64,000 nt of DNA from Azospirillum melinis (GTDB taxonomy: Bacteria > Pseudomonadota > Alphaproteobacteria > Azospirillales > Azospirillaceae): NCBI RefSeq assembly GCF_013340935.1, contig NZ_WHOS01000001.1:186001-250000 (forward strand), written 5' to 3'. The notes under the pieces were generated by a model, which was given only the letters and a program-made list of their open reading frames with translations, was not told the origin of the DNA and did not search any database. Positions within the stretch are counted from its first letter, which is position 1. Each line of letters opens with the position of its first letter. This document shows positions 7,922 to 18,100 of the stretch, piece by piece. A program made the translations under genes and the position numbers.

Positions 7922-10018
7922 ATGAGCAACGGTATTTCCATGGGTGCAGCCAAGGGCGCCCCCAAGGGCGCCATCGTCGGCGTCGATGTGGGCGGCACCT
8001 TCACCGACCTGTTCCATTACGACGAGGCGCGCGGCAGCTTCCGCACCGCCAAGGTTCCGTCCAACCGCGGCGACGAGGCGGTCGGCTTCCTGGCCGGTTT
8101 GCAGAGCTTCGGCCCGGTGGCGGAACTGGGCTCCATCGTACACGGCACCACCGTCGGCACCAACGCACTGCTGGAGCGCAAGGGCGCGAAGGTCGGGCTG
8201 ATCACGACCGCCGGCTTCCGCGACGTGCTGGAGATGCGCCGCCGCGACCGACGCCACACCTGGGGCCTGTGGGGCGATTTCGTGCCCGTTGTCGACCGCG
8301 ACATGCGGCTGGAGGTGGCGGAGCGCACGCTGGCCGATGGCACCATCCGCACCGGAATCGACCCGGAGGAGGTGCGCGCTTGCGCCCGCCGGCTGGCCGA
8401 GCAGGGGGCGGAGGCGCTCGCCATCGTCTTCATCAACGCCTATGCCAACCCGGCCAACGAGCTGGCGGCGCTGGAGGCGGCGCGCGAGGTCTGGCCGAAC
8501 GCCAATCTCGAATGTTCCTCCCGCATCCTGCCGGAAATCCGCGAGTTCGAGCGCACCTCGACCACCGCGCTGAACGCCTATCTCCAGCCGGTGGTCGGCA
8601 GCTATCTCGCCAAGCTCGACAACGCGCTGGCCGGCGAAGGGTTCGGCGGCCGCTTCCATATCGTGCAGTCGAACGGCGGCGTGATGTCGACCGACACCGC
8701 AAGGCGTCTGCCGGTGCGCACCGCCCTGTCGGGCCCGGCGGCCGGCGTGATCGCGGCGGCGGCGATCTCGAAGGCGGCGGGCTTTCCCAACGTCATCACC
8801 GGCGACCTTGGCGGCACCAGCTTCGACGTGTCGCTGGTGGTGGAAGGGCAGACCATGCTGGCCGCCCAGACCACCATCGATTTCGGTCTGGTCGTCCGCA
8901 CGCCGATGATCGAGATCACCACCATCGGCGCCGGCGGCGGCTCCATCGCCGGGGTCGATCCCGGCGGCATGCTCCAGGTTGGGCCGGAGAGCGCCGGTTC
9001 ACGGCCGGGCCCGGTCTGCTACGGCCAGGGCAACACCCGCCCGACCCTGACCGACGCCAACGTGCTGCTCGGCCGCATCAATGCCGAACGCCCCATCGGC
9101 GGCAAGCTCGCGCGTCTGGACGTCGATGCCGCCCGCACTGCCATCGCCACCCATGTCGCCGAGCCGCTCGGCCTCGACGTCATGGCGGCGGCGGAAGCCG
9201 TGGTGCGCATCGCCAACAGCAAGATGGCCGGAGCCATCCGCCTCGTCTCCATCGAGCGCGGCCACGATCCGGCCAAATTCGCCGCCGTGCCCTTCGGCGG
9301 CGGCGGGGCGCTCCATGTCGGCGCGCTGATCAAGGAGGTCGGTTTGAAGGCGGCTCTGGTGCCGCGCTTCCCCGGCGTGACCTCGGCGCTCGGCTGCGTC
9401 ATCGCCGACATCCGCCACGATCAGGTGCAGACGGTCAATCTGCCGCTGGCCGGCATCGACGCACGCTCGCTCGACCGCCGCATGGTGGAGGAGGCGACCG
9501 CAGCCCGCGCGGTGGTGGAGTCCGCCGGGCTCAGCGTCGAGCGCATCGACCTCGTCTTCGAACTGGACATGCACTACATCGGCCAGACCCATACGGTCGC
9601 CGTGCCGCTGCCGGTGTCGGTGGAGAACGACAGCACGGGGATCGACGAGGCGACCATCCACGCCGCCTTCGAGCGCGCCTATCAGGCCTCTTTCAGCCGT
9701 CTGCTGCCAGGGGTGGGGGCCAAGATCGTCAATCTGCGCACCGCCGCCATCGGCCGCCGTCCGCATTTCGACCTCTCTGCCCTGGCTCCGGCCGCCGGAA
9801 CCACGGTGGAGGGCGCCTATGCCGGGTCGCGGCCGGTGTGGTTCGATGGGGCTTGGCATGAGACGGCGGTCTATAACCGGCTGGATCTGCCGGTCGGTGC
9901 CCTGATCCAGGGCCCGGCGATCCTTGAGCAGCCGGATGCCACCACCGTCATCGACCCCGACCTGTCCGCCCGTGTCGACGGCTTCGGCAACATCATTGTC
10001 GAAAGGAGCGCCCGATGA
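7922..10018 (+). CDS. Hydantoinase/oxoprolinase family protein, HyuA-type ATPase subunit
   Basis: 698 residues. The actin-like ATP-binding P-loop GVDVGGTFTDLF is at about residues 20-31, the second phosphate site LGGTSFDVSLV is in the middle, and FGGGGALHVGAL further on. These are hallmarks of HyuA/OplA N-terminal subunits that phosphorylate the ring substrate. Together with the upstream HyuB it should form an ATP-dependent amidohydrolase acting on a lactam, imide or hydantoin ring in the cytoplasm. The ring it opens is not visible from sequence. The 3' end overlaps the next gene in an ATGA. Confidence 0.9.
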   Translation: MSNGISMGAAKGAPKGAIVGVDVGGTFTDLFHYDEARGSFRTAKVPSNRGDEAVGFLAGLQSFGPVAELGSIVHGTTVGTNALLERKGAKVGLITTAGFRDVLEMRRRDRRHTWGLWGDFVPVVDRDMRLEVAERTLADGTIRTGIDPEEVRACARRLAEQGAEALAIVFINAYANPANELAALEAAREVWPNANLECSSRILPEIREFERTSTTALNAYLQPVVGSYLAKLDNALAGEGFGGRFHIVQSNGGVMSTDTARRLPVRTALSGPAAGVIAAAAISKAAGFPNVITGDLGGTSFDVSLVVEGQTMLAAQTTIDFGLVVRTPMIEITTIGAGGGSIAGVDPGGMLQVGPESAGSRPGPVCYGQGNTRPTLTDANVLLGRINAERPIGGKLARLDVDAARTAIATHVAEPLGLDVMAAAEAVVRIANSKMAGAIRLVSIERGHDPAKFAAVPFGGGGALHVGALIKEVGLKAALVPRFPGVTSALGCVIADIRHDQVQTVNLPLAGIDARSLDRRMVEEATAARAVVESAGLSVERIDLVFELDMHYIGQTHTVAVPLPVSVENDSTGIDEATIHAAFERAYQASFSRLLPGVGAKIVNLRTAAIGRRPHFDLSALAPAAGTTVEGAYAGSRPVWFDGAWHETAVYNRLDLPVGALIQGPAILEQPDATTVIDPDLSARVDGFGNIIVERSAR

Positions 10019-10629
10019 GCGCTGGCGTCTTCCCGGTCGAGCGCACCGCGCTGCTGGTCTGCGACCTCCAGAACGACTTCCTGCATCCCGAAGGCGCCTA
10101 TGGCCGCGCCGGGCAGACGGCGGCGGAGATTGCGGCGCTGCCGGAGCGGGTCAAGCCGCTGGCCGATCTGCTGCGCTCGCGCGGCGGTTGGGTGATCTCC
10201 ACCAACTTCACCCTGGTGCCGGGCCGCGGCGGCGAGCCGATGATCTCGCCTCATCTGAAGTCGCTGCGGCCCTTCCTGGCGAAGGGCGATTTCCAGCCCG
10301 GAAGCTGGGGTCACCGCACGGTGGATGCGCTCCAGCCCGTCGATGTCGAGGTGGAGAAAATCGCCTATTCCGCCTTCTACATGTCGCGGCTGGAATGGGT
10401 GCTGGCGAAATGCGGGGTGGAACGGCTGCTGGTCTGCGGCATCGTCACCAATGGCGGTGTCGCCTCGACCGTGCGCGACGCCCATGTCCGCGATTTCGAG
10501 ACCATCCTGCTGGAGGACGGTTGCGCCGCCTTCAGCCCGGAGGTGCATGAGGTTTCCGTCGCAGCACTCCGTCCGGTCTGCCGGGTGGCGACAGTCGCCG
10601 CGATGCTGGAGGAGGTGGCGAACTCATGA
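10015..10629 (+). CDS. Isochorismatase-fold hydrolase lacking the usual catalytic cysteine
   Basis: 204 residues, isochorismatase-like fold. The N-terminal strand LLVCDLQNDFLHPEGAYG carries the family Asp, and EVEKIAYSAFY carries the Lys region. In amidases of this fold the nucleophile lies in a T-x-x-C-V segment; here the segment reads GIVTNGGVASTVRDA, with Gly in the Cys position, as in isochorismatases such as PhzD. The protein therefore may hydrolyse an enol ether or another substrate rather than act as a cysteine amidase, or may need a different nucleophile. It overlaps hyuA and the flavoprotein gene by four bases on each side, so it belongs to the operon. Confidence 0.85.
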   Translation: MSAGVFPVERTALLVCDLQNDFLHPEGAYGRAGQTAAEIAALPERVKPLADLLRSRGGWVISTNFTLVPGRGGEPMISPHLKSLRPFLAKGDFQPGSWGHRTVDALQPVDVEVEKIAYSAFYMSRLEWVLAKCGVERLLVCGIVTNGGVASTVRDAHVRDFETILLEDGCAAFSPEVHEVSVAALRPVCRVATVAAMLEEVANS

Positions 10630-12035
10630 GCCGCATCCTGCCCGCCGATGGCATCGAGTTCGAGTTCACCGTCCCCGTCGTCGTGATCGGCGGCGGAGCG
10701 GCCGGAATGGTCGCGGCGCTGGCCGCCCATGAGCGGGGGGCCGGCGTGCTGGTGCTGGAGCGCGATGCGCTGCCGCAAGGCTCCACCGCCCTGTCGGCCG
10801 GACTGATCCCGGCGCCGGGCACCCGCTGGCAGCGCGATGCCGGAATCGAGGACAGCCCGGAGCGCTTCGCCGCCGACATCATCGCCAAGGCGAAAGGGGA
10901 GCCGGACCCGCTTGAGGTCGCCCGCGTCGCCCAGGTGGTCGGGCCGGCCCTGGAATGGCTTGCCGACCGCTATGGCCTGCCGTTTTCGGTGGTGGACAAT
11001 TTCAGCTATCCCGGACATAGCGCCCGTCGCATGCATGGGTTGCCCAGCCGGTCGGGAGCGGAACTGATCGACCGGCTGCGCGGTGCCGTGGAAACCGCCG
11101 GCATCGACGTGCTGTGCGAGGCGCATGTGACCGCGCTCCATGCCGATGGCGCACAGATTCGCGGTGTCGAGATCACGCGGCCCGACAGCAGTGTCGAGCG
11201 GGTCGGCTGCGGTGCGCTGATCCTTGCCTGCAACGGCTATGGTGGGAACAGGGCGCTGGTCGAGCGGCATGTGCCGGAACTGGCCGACGCGCTCTATTTC
11301 GGCCATACCGGCAACCAGGGCGACGCACTGCTGTGGGGCGAGGCGCTGGGGGCGGCAACCCGGCATTTGTCGGGGCATCAGGGCCATGGCTCGGTCGCTC
11401 ATCCCGCTGGCATCCTCGTCACCTGGGCGACGATTACCGAGGGCGGCGTGCAGGTGAATGCGGAGGGGCGGCGCTTCTCCAACGAGGCGCAGGGCTATTC
11501 GGAACAGGCGGCGGTGGTGCTGCGCCAGCCGGACGGCATCGCCTGGACCGTCTTCGACGAGCGCATCGCCGCCATCGCCCGTCAGTTCGAGGATTTCCGG
11601 CAGGCCGAGGCGATGGGCGCGGTGTTGAGCGCCGGCACGCCGGCCGAACTGGCCCGGCTGATGAAGATCGACGCAAATGCCCTCGCCGCCACGCTGGCCG
11701 ACATCGACCGGCTGAAGGCAGAGGGTGGAACCGATGGGTTCGGTCGCGACTTCGCCGGCTCGGCCCCGCTGGTTCCTCCCTATCGCGCCGTCCGCGTCAC
11801 CGGTGCGCTGTTCCACACCCAGGGCGGGCTGGTCGTCGATGACGAGGCGCGTGTTCTGGACGGGCAGGGGACGCCGCTGTCCAACCTTTATGCCGCTGGC
11901 GGGGCGGCCTGCGGCGTGTCGGGATCTAAGGCGTCCGGCTACCTGTCCGGCAACGGCCTGCTGACCGCGGTGGCGCTGGGGCGCATCGCCGGGATGGCCG
12001 CCGCAAGCGCCGTTAGTGAGGAAACCAGCCAATGA
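10626..12035 (+). CDS. FAD-dependent oxidoreductase, fumarate reductase/succinate dehydrogenase flavoprotein-like
   Basis: 469 residues. The N-terminal dinucleotide motif [19 protein letters not shown] is complete; the C-terminal FAD-binding segment [13 protein letters not shown] is followed by [20 protein letters not shown]. This arrangement fits soluble flavoproteins of the fumarate reductase, tricarballylate dehydrogenase and 3-ketosteroid dehydrogenase group, which oxidise or reduce a C-C bond next to a carboxyl or keto group. No N-terminal signal sequence is visible, so it should be cytoplasmic. In the operon it would supply or remove the double bond that the LeuCD-like hydratase acts on; that is inference. 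It overlaps both neighbours by ATGA. Confidence 0.85.
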   Translation: MSRILPADGIEFEFTVPVVVIGGGAAGMVAALAAHERGAGVLVLERDALPQGSTALSAGLIPAPGTRWQRDAGIEDSPERFAADIIAKAKGEPDPLEVARVAQVVGPALEWLADRYGLPFSVVDNFSYPGHSARRMHGLPSRSGAELIDRLRGAVETAGIDVLCEAHVTALHADGAQIRGVEITRPDSSVERVGCGALILACNGYGGNRALVERHVPELADALYFGHTGNQGDALLWGEALGAATRHLSGHQGHGSVAHPAGILVTWATITEGGVQVNAEGRRFSNEAQGYSEQAAVVLRQPDGIAWTVFDERIAAIARQFEDFRQAEAMGAVLSAGTPAELARLMKIDANALAATLADIDRLKAEGGTDGFGRDFAGSAPLVPPYRAVRVTGALFHTQGGLVVDDEARVLDGQGTPLSNLYAAGGAACGVSGSKASGYLSGNGLLTAVALGRIAGMAAASAVSEETSQ

Positions 12036-13438
12036 CCGCACAGCCACGCAGCCTGTTCGAGAAGGTCTGGGACGCCCATGTCGTGGCAACCCGGCCGGAC
12101 GGTCAGGCCTTGCTCGCCATCGACCGTCATTTCCTGCACGAAGGGTCCTTCCACGCCTTCGGCATGATCGACCATGCCGGCCGCAAGGTGCGCCGGCCGG
12201 AGCTGACCTTCGCCGTCGCCGACCATTACGTTCCCTCGCACAGCCGGTCCAGGCCGATTGCCGATCCCGAGATCGCCAACATGGTGACGATGCTGGAGGC
12301 GAATGCCGGCCGCCACGGCCTGCGCCATTTCGGCCTGCACGATCCGGCCCAGGGCATCGTCCATGTGCTGGCGCCGGAACAGGGGCTGACGCTGCCCGGC
12401 CTGACCATCGTCTGCGGCGACAGCCACACCTCGACCCACGGGGCTTTCGGCGCGCTGGCCTTTGGCATCGGCGCCACCGAGGTGTCGCATGTGCTGGCGA
12501 CCCAGACCCTGTGGCAGCGCCGGCCCAAGACGATGCGCATCACGGTGGATGGCGTGCTGGGGCCGCATGTGACGGCCAAAGACCTGATCCTGGCGGTGAT
12601 CGCCGCCATCGGCGCCGACGGGGCCGCCGGCCATGTCATCGAATATGCGGGCAGCGCCATCCGTGCCCTGTCGATGGAAGGCCGCCTGACCGTCTGCAAC
12701 ATGTCGATCGAGGCCGGGGCGCGGGCCGGCATGATTGCGCCGGACGACACCACCTTCTCCTGGATCGAGGGCCGGCCCTTCGCCCCCAAGGGGGATCTGT
12801 TCGGCCGCGCTGTGGAGCATTGGCGCACCCTGCCCAGCGATCCGGACGCCGTTTTCGACCGCGAGGTGACGCTCGATGCCGCCGACATAGCCCCGGCGGT
12901 GACCTGGGGCACCAGCCCGGAAACCGCGGTTCCGGTAACCGCTGTCGTTCCCGATCCCGCATCCGAGGCCGATCCGGTACGCGCCGGCCAGATGCGCAAG
13001 ATGCTGGATTACATGGGCCTCACCCCCGGCGTGGCGTTGGAGGAGGTGACCATCGACCGCGTCTTCATCGGCTCCTGCACCAATGCCCGGCTGGAAGATC
13101 TGCGCGCCGCCGCCGCGGTGCTGCGCGGCCGTCGCGCGGCGGTGCCGGGGTTGGTGGTTCCGGGCTCGGTCCCGGTGCGCATGCTGGCGGAGGCGGAAGG
13201 GCTGCACCGGGTCTTCATCGACGCCGGGCTGGAATGGGGCGAACCGGGCTGCTCGATGTGCGTCGGCATCAACGGCGACCTCGTTCCGGCGGGGGAGCGC
13301 TGCGCCTCCACCACCAACCGCAACTTCCCCGGCCGCCAGGGGCCGAACGCCCGCACTCATCTGATGAGCCCGGCGATGGCCGCCGCCGCCGCCGCTACCG
13401 GCAAACTCACCGATGTCCGCAAGCTGGGAGTTTCCTGA
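12032..13438 (+). CDS. Aconitase-superfamily hydratase large subunit, LeuC-like
   Basis: 468 residues, equal to LeuC. The three [4Fe-4S] ligands sit at Cys349, Cys407 and Cys410 (GSCTNAR and GCSMC), with the same spacing as in isopropylmalate isomerase. [17 protein letters not shown] is also intact. Differences appear in the substrate-side loop near residue 65: the protein has DHYVPSHSR where leucine-pathway LeuC has a DHNVPT form. Located in a catabolic operon with a lyase, it is more likely a hydratase of a substituted maleate or citraconate-type acid than the biosynthetic isomerase. The small subunit gene follows after two bases. Confidence 0.85.
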   Translation: MTAQPRSLFEKVWDAHVVATRPDGQALLAIDRHFLHEGSFHAFGMIDHAGRKVRRPELTFAVADHYVPSHSRSRPIADPEIANMVTMLEANAGRHGLRHFGLHDPAQGIVHVLAPEQGLTLPGLTIVCGDSHTSTHGAFGALAFGIGATEVSHVLATQTLWQRRPKTMRITVDGVLGPHVTAKDLILAVIAAIGADGAAGHVIEYAGSAIRALSMEGRLTVCNMSIEAGARAGMIAPDDTTFSWIEGRPFAPKGDLFGRAVEHWRTLPSDPDAVFDREVTLDAADIAPAVTWGTSPETAVPVTAVVPDPASEADPVRAGQMRKMLDYMGLTPGVALEEVTIDRVFIGSCTNARLEDLRAAAAVLRGRRAAVPGLVVPGSVPVRMLAEAEGLHRVFIDAGLEWGEPGCSMCVGINGDLVPAGERCASTTNRNFPGRQGPNARTHLMSPAMAAAAAATGKLTDVRKLGVS

Positions 13439-13440
13439 GG

Positions 13441-14040
13441 ATGGAGCCCTTCGTCACGCTGACCGCGCCGGCGGTGCCGCTCGACATCGCCAACATCGAC
13501 ACCGACCAGCTGCTGCCCGCCCGCTTCCTGAAGAAGCCGCGCAGCGCAGGCTATGGCAACTTCCTGTTCCATGACGAGCGCAAGCCGGGCTTCCCGCTGG
13601 ACGACCCGGCCTATGCCGGCGCCCGCATTCTGGTGAGCGACCGCAACTTCGGCTGCGGATCCTCGCGCGAGGGCGCTGTCTATGCGCTGGTGGACGGTGG
13701 ATTCCGCTGCGTCGTCGCCCCCAGCTTCGGCGACATCTTCGCCGCCAATGCCGCCAAGAACGGCCTGCTGACCGTCACCCTGCCGGAGGAGACGGTGGCA
13801 CTGCTGCGCCGACAGTTGCAGGCGACGCCGGGTACCGCCGTCACCGTGGACCTGCCGGCCCAGAGCCTGACCGGTCCGGATGGCCGGGTGTTGTCCTTCG
13901 CCATCGATCCCTTCAAGAAGGACTGTCTGGTCGAAGGGCTGGACGACGTTGCCCTGACCCTGCGCCAGCAGGGCGCCATCGACGCCTTCGACCGCGAGGA
14001 CGTGGTGCGGCGGCCGTGGGTGGTGCCTGCCGAGGTATAA
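13441..14040 (+). CDS. Aconitase-superfamily hydratase small subunit, LeuD-like
   Basis: 199 residues. It carries the swivelling-domain motifs NIDTDQLLPARFL and NFGCGSSRE. The segment after SSRE reads GAVYALVDGGF; biosynthetic LeuD normally has HAPWALLDFG there, so the conserved His next to the substrate pocket is replaced. This supports a changed substrate. The start ATG lies two bases after the LeuC-like stop, so the subunits are translationally linked. This is the last gene of the operon: an inverted repeat and a convergent gene follow. Confidence 0.85.
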   Translation: MEPFVTLTAPAVPLDIANIDTDQLLPARFLKKPRSAGYGNFLFHDERKPGFPLDDPAYAGARILVSDRNFGCGSSREGAVYALVDGGFRCVVAPSFGDIFAANAAKNGLLTVTLPEETVALLRRQLQATPGTAVTVDLPAQSLTGPDGRVLSFAIDPFKKDCLVEGLDDVALTLRQQGAIDAFDREDVVRRPWVVPAEV

Positions 14041-14052
14041 TTCGCGTGCGAT

Positions 14053-14080
14053 GATCCCCTCCCCCGGGGGAGAGGGGATC
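14053..14080. repeat. GC-rich inverted repeat between convergent genes
   Basis: An 8-base arm GATCCCCT (14053-14060) pairs with AGGGGATC (14073-14080), with an inner CCCCC/GGGGG pair. It lies between the LeuD-like stop and the ppk2 stop. It could act as a transcription terminator for both directions, though there is no T-run. A similar C-rich/G-rich palindrome occurs at 26969-26992. Confidence 0.6.
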
Positions 14081-14086
14081 TTCGTC

Positions 14087-14902
14087 CTATTCCGCCTTGA
14101 TCCCCAGCACCTCGGCGGCGATCTTCGCGACATTGCCGTTGATGGGGGGCGGGGCGATGTTCACACCGTCCTTCAAGGCGGCGGTGACGAGCTCCAGCAC
14201 TTTGAGGCGGGCGTGCCATTTGGAGTTCGCCTCCACCGCATGCCAGGGCGCGTTGGTGGTGGAGGTGCGTTCAAACATCGTTTCCGCCGCTTTGACGTAG
14301 TCGTCCCATTTGGCGCGGTTGCGCAAATCCTCCTCGGTCAGTTTCCAGCGCTTGTAGGGGTTCTTCATCCGCTCGCGGAAGCGCTCCAGTTGCTCCTCCG
14401 GAGTGATGTGCAGGAACAGCTTGACGATGCGCACGCCGTCGTCGGTCAGCAGCCGTTCGAACTCGTTGATCTCGTCATAGGCACGCTTCCACTGGTCCTT
14501 GGTGGCGAACTTCTCCACCCGCTCCACCATGACGCGGCCGTACCAGGACCGGTCGAAGATGGCGAAGGTGCCGGGCGCCGGCAGCTTGGTCCAGAAGCGG
14601 TACAGGTAATGCTTTCCCTGCTCGTCCGCGGTGGGGGCGGAGATCGGCCAGACATGGAAGCCGCGGGGGTCGAGCGGCTCGGTCATGCGACGAATGGCCC
14701 CGCCCTTGCCGGCCGCGTCCCAGCCCTCGAACACCACGATGGCGCGGCGTTTCTCGTGCCAATAGGTCTGCTGGATGTGCAGAAGCTCCTTCTGCAGCTT
14801 ACCGAGTCGGCGGTCATATTCCTCCGCCGTCTCGATCCGCACCTTGTCCTGGTCCAGTTTCCCGAGACGGATTTTCGAGACCTTGCCGGGCTTCTCGGCC
14901 AT
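14087..14902 (-). CDS. ppk2: Polyphosphate kinase 2 (PPK2) family protein
   Basis: 271 residues, a single-domain PPK2. The Walker A-like segment VVFEGWDAAGKGGAIRRM is at about residues 61-78; further on are FDRSWYGRVMVERVEKF, which carries the lid and phosphate-binding arginines, and the closing PWHAVEANSKWHARL. These enzymes phosphorylate nucleotides with polyphosphate, or the reverse. Specificity between AMP, ADP and GDP classes cannot be fixed by eye. MAEKPGK is chosen as start; an ATG three codons upstream would also work. The antisense frame stays open far beyond into glgE, but that extension has no protein-like features. Confidence 0.9.
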   Translation of the reverse strand: MAEKPGKVSKIRLGKLDQDKVRIETAEEYDRRLGKLQKELLHIQQTYWHEKRRAIVVFEGWDAAGKGGAIRRMTEPLDPRGFHVWPISAPTADEQGKHYLYRFWTKLPAPGTFAIFDRSWYGRVMVERVEKFATKDQWKRAYDEINEFERLLTDDGVRIVKLFLHITPEEQLERFRERMKNPYKRWKLTEEDLRNRAKWDDYVKAAETMFERTSTTNAPWHAVEANSKWHARLKVLELVTAALKDGVNIAPPPINGNVAKIAAEVLGIKAE

Positions 14903-15118
14903 GCGTTGCATCCTGTGCTGGTGGGTTCGGTTGCGGCTTGCCAACAGGGCGGGCGGAACCTTCACCGCCCCTGCGGGTTGTCCGGCGGGGGCACGGTGTC
15001 GGCATCTGCGTCGGCGCCGGCATACCCGTGAGGGAAAAGCACCGATGCCGCCTGGTCGATCCCACAACGGGGAGCGGCAGGCTGTCAACGGAGAAGCAGG
15101 GCCAAGGAAGGGGGTTCC

Positions 15119-18100
15119 ATGAGCATCGTCGGACCGCGCATCTACAACCTGTTTCCGACCCTGGTCGGTCCCGTGCGCGATTGGGCCGGGCACCTGCCGC
15201 GGATCCAGGGGATGGGTTTCGACTGGATATTCCTGAACCCGATCCACCAGCCCGGATTTTCCGGCAGCCTGTATGCCATCAAGGACCCCTACCGGCTGCA
15301 TGACGCGCTCCGCGGCGGGTCGCACGAGAGCGACGACGAGCTTCTGCGCCGCTTCACGGCTGACGCCGCGGCGCATGGACAGTCGGTGATGATGGACTTC
15401 GTCATCAACCACACCTCGCGCGATGCGCTGCTGGTCGAGCGTCACCCCGACTGGTACAAGCGAGGTCCCGACGGCGACCTGCACCGTCCGGGTGCGGTCG
15501 ATCCCAACAACACCGCCCATGTCACGGTGTGGGGCGACCTTGCCTCGCTCGACTATGACCGGGCGGACTCGCGCGCCGGGCTGATCGGCTACTGGTCCGA
15601 CTATCTGCGCCATTACATCGGGCTTGGCGTGCGGGGGTTCCGCTGCGACGCCGCCTATCAGGTGCCGGCGGATGTGTGGAAGAGCCTGATCGACGCCGCC
15701 CATGCCGTGAACCCGGAGGTGAAATTCTTCGCCGAAACGCTGGGCTGCACGGTGGAGCAGGTCCGCGAGCTGTGCGGCGCCGGCTTCGACTTCCTGTTCA
15801 ACAGCGCCAAGTGGTGGGATTTCAAAGCCGACTGGCTGCTGGACCAGTATGAGGAATTCCGCTGGATCGCCCCGTCCATCGCCTTTCCGGAAAGCCACGA
15901 CACCGACCGGCTGGCCGCGGAGGTCGGCAGCCAGGACGCCGTGCGGCTCGCCGCCCAGCTGAAGATGCATTACCTGTTCGCCGCCAGCTTCTCCACCGGC
16001 GTGCTGATGCCGGTCGGCTTCGAATATGGCTTCACCCGCAAGCTGGACGTGGTGCGCACCAGCCCGGCCGACTGGGAGCAGCCGAAGCTTGACCTCACTG
16101 GCTTCATCGGCGCCGTCAACGCCATGAAGGCCGCCACCCCGGCCCTGAACGTCGAGGGGCCGCAGCGCCGCGTGACCTCCCCGCACAGCCCGGTGCTGGG
16201 GCTGATCCGGCAGGTGGACGGCGCAGCCCTCGACCAACCCGACGGCTGCGCCATCCTGGTGCTGAACCCGGACGAGAACCGGACGCACACGCTGGATGTC
16301 GGCCCGATCCTGGCAGCCACCGGCGGCACCTACGAGGCGTTCGAGGACGTGACGCCGGAGGCCGAGCCGCTGCCGATGGAGCCGGGCGCGCCGATGACGC
16401 TGCGCCCGATGGAACTGCGCGTCTTCCGCGCTCGCGCTGCCCGCAGCCATGCCATCGAACTGCATGATGTGGAAGAGCGGGAATGGATGGATTCCATCGC
16501 CGCCGGCCGCATGACCATCGAGAATGTCTACCCGGAACTGGACGGCGGCCGCTTCGCCATCAAGCGCGCGGTCGGCGATGTGATGGAGGTGTGGGCGGAC
16601 ATTTACACCGACGGCACCTTCGTGCTTGCGGCGTCCGTCATGTACAAGGCGGACGGCGATGACGGGTGGAGCGAAGCGCCGATGCGCTTCCACGAGAACG
16701 ACCGCTGGGTCGGCCGCGTCCCGCTGACCCGCAACGCTCGCTACACCTACAGCATCGAAGCCTGGCGCGACGTGTGGGAAAGCTGGCGCGCCGACTTCAA
16801 GAAGAAGGTCGATGCCGGCATGGTCGTCGATCTTGAGCTGGTGGAGGGCCGCCGCTTCGTCGAGCAGGCGCTGGACTTGAACCATGGTGACGGGCGTGCG
16901 GCGCTCCAGGCGGTGATCGAGCGGATGCAGGCGCTGTCGGGCCGCGAGGCCATCGACTATGCCCTGTCGGACGAGCCGCGCCGCGTCATGAAGCAATATG
17001 GCGAGCGGCAGTACAAGTCGCGCTACGTGCGTGAGTTGGAGGTCTATGTCGACCGCACCGCCGGCGCTTATTCGGCATGGTTCGAGATCTTCCCGCGCTC
17101 GGCCTCGCCCGACCCGTCGCGTCCCGGCACTTTCGACGATGTGGTGAACCTGTTGCCCATGGTGCGCGACATGGGCTTCGACGTGCTGTATTTCCCGCCG
17201 ATCCACCCCATCGGCCGCGCCTTCCGCAAGGGCAAGAACAACACGCTGAACCCCGGTCCCGACGATCCCGGCGTGCCCTATGCCATCGGTGGCGAGGAGG
17301 GCGGGCACGACGCCATCGACCCGATGATCGGCGACTTAGACAGCTTCCGCCGGCTGGTGCGCGAGGCCAAGCGCCATGGCATCGAGATCGCGCTGGACTT
17401 CGCCGTCCAGTGCTCGCCCGACCATCCCTGGGTGAAGGAGCATCCGCACTGGTTCTACTGGCGGCCCGACGGCACCATCCGCTATGCCGAGAACCCGCCG
17501 AAGAAGTATCAGGACATCGTCAATGTCAGCTTCTACCGCCAGTCCTATCCGGACCTGTGGTATGCGCTGCGCGACGTGGTGCTGATGTGGTGCAAGGAGG
17601 GTGTGCGCATCTTCCGTGTCGACAACCCGCACACCAAGCCCTTCCCCTTTTGGGAATGGATGATCCGCGAGGTGCAGGACCGCTATCCCGACGCCCTGTT
17701 CCTGGCCGAGGCCTTCACCCGTCCGAAGCTGATGAAGCGGCTGGCCAAGGTCGGCTTCACCCAGTCCTACAGCTACTTCACCTGGCGCACCACCAAGCCG
17801 GAACTGACCGAGTACCTGACCGAGCTGACGCAGGGTGAATCGCGGGAGTATATGCGGCCGAACTTCTTCGCCAACACGCCGGACATCCTGCCGCCGATCC
17901 TGACCCATGGTGGCCGTCCGGCGCACATGATGCGGGCGGTTCTGGCGGCGACGCTGGCCGGCGTCTATGGGCTCTACGGTCCCTACCTGCTGTGCGAGGC
18001 GGAAGCCTATCCCGGCAAGGAGGAGTACAATCACTCGGAGAAGTATGAGGTCCGGCACTGGGACTGGAACAAGCCCGGCAACATTCGCGACTACGTCACC

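Noticed and set aside
14903..17308. Long open minus-strand frame joined to ppk2 and antisense to glgE
   Set aside because: It is the in-frame extension of ppk2 made possible by the high GC content; its composition is rich in Arg, His and Gln and it lacks domains, while glgE on the other strand is a clear enzyme.
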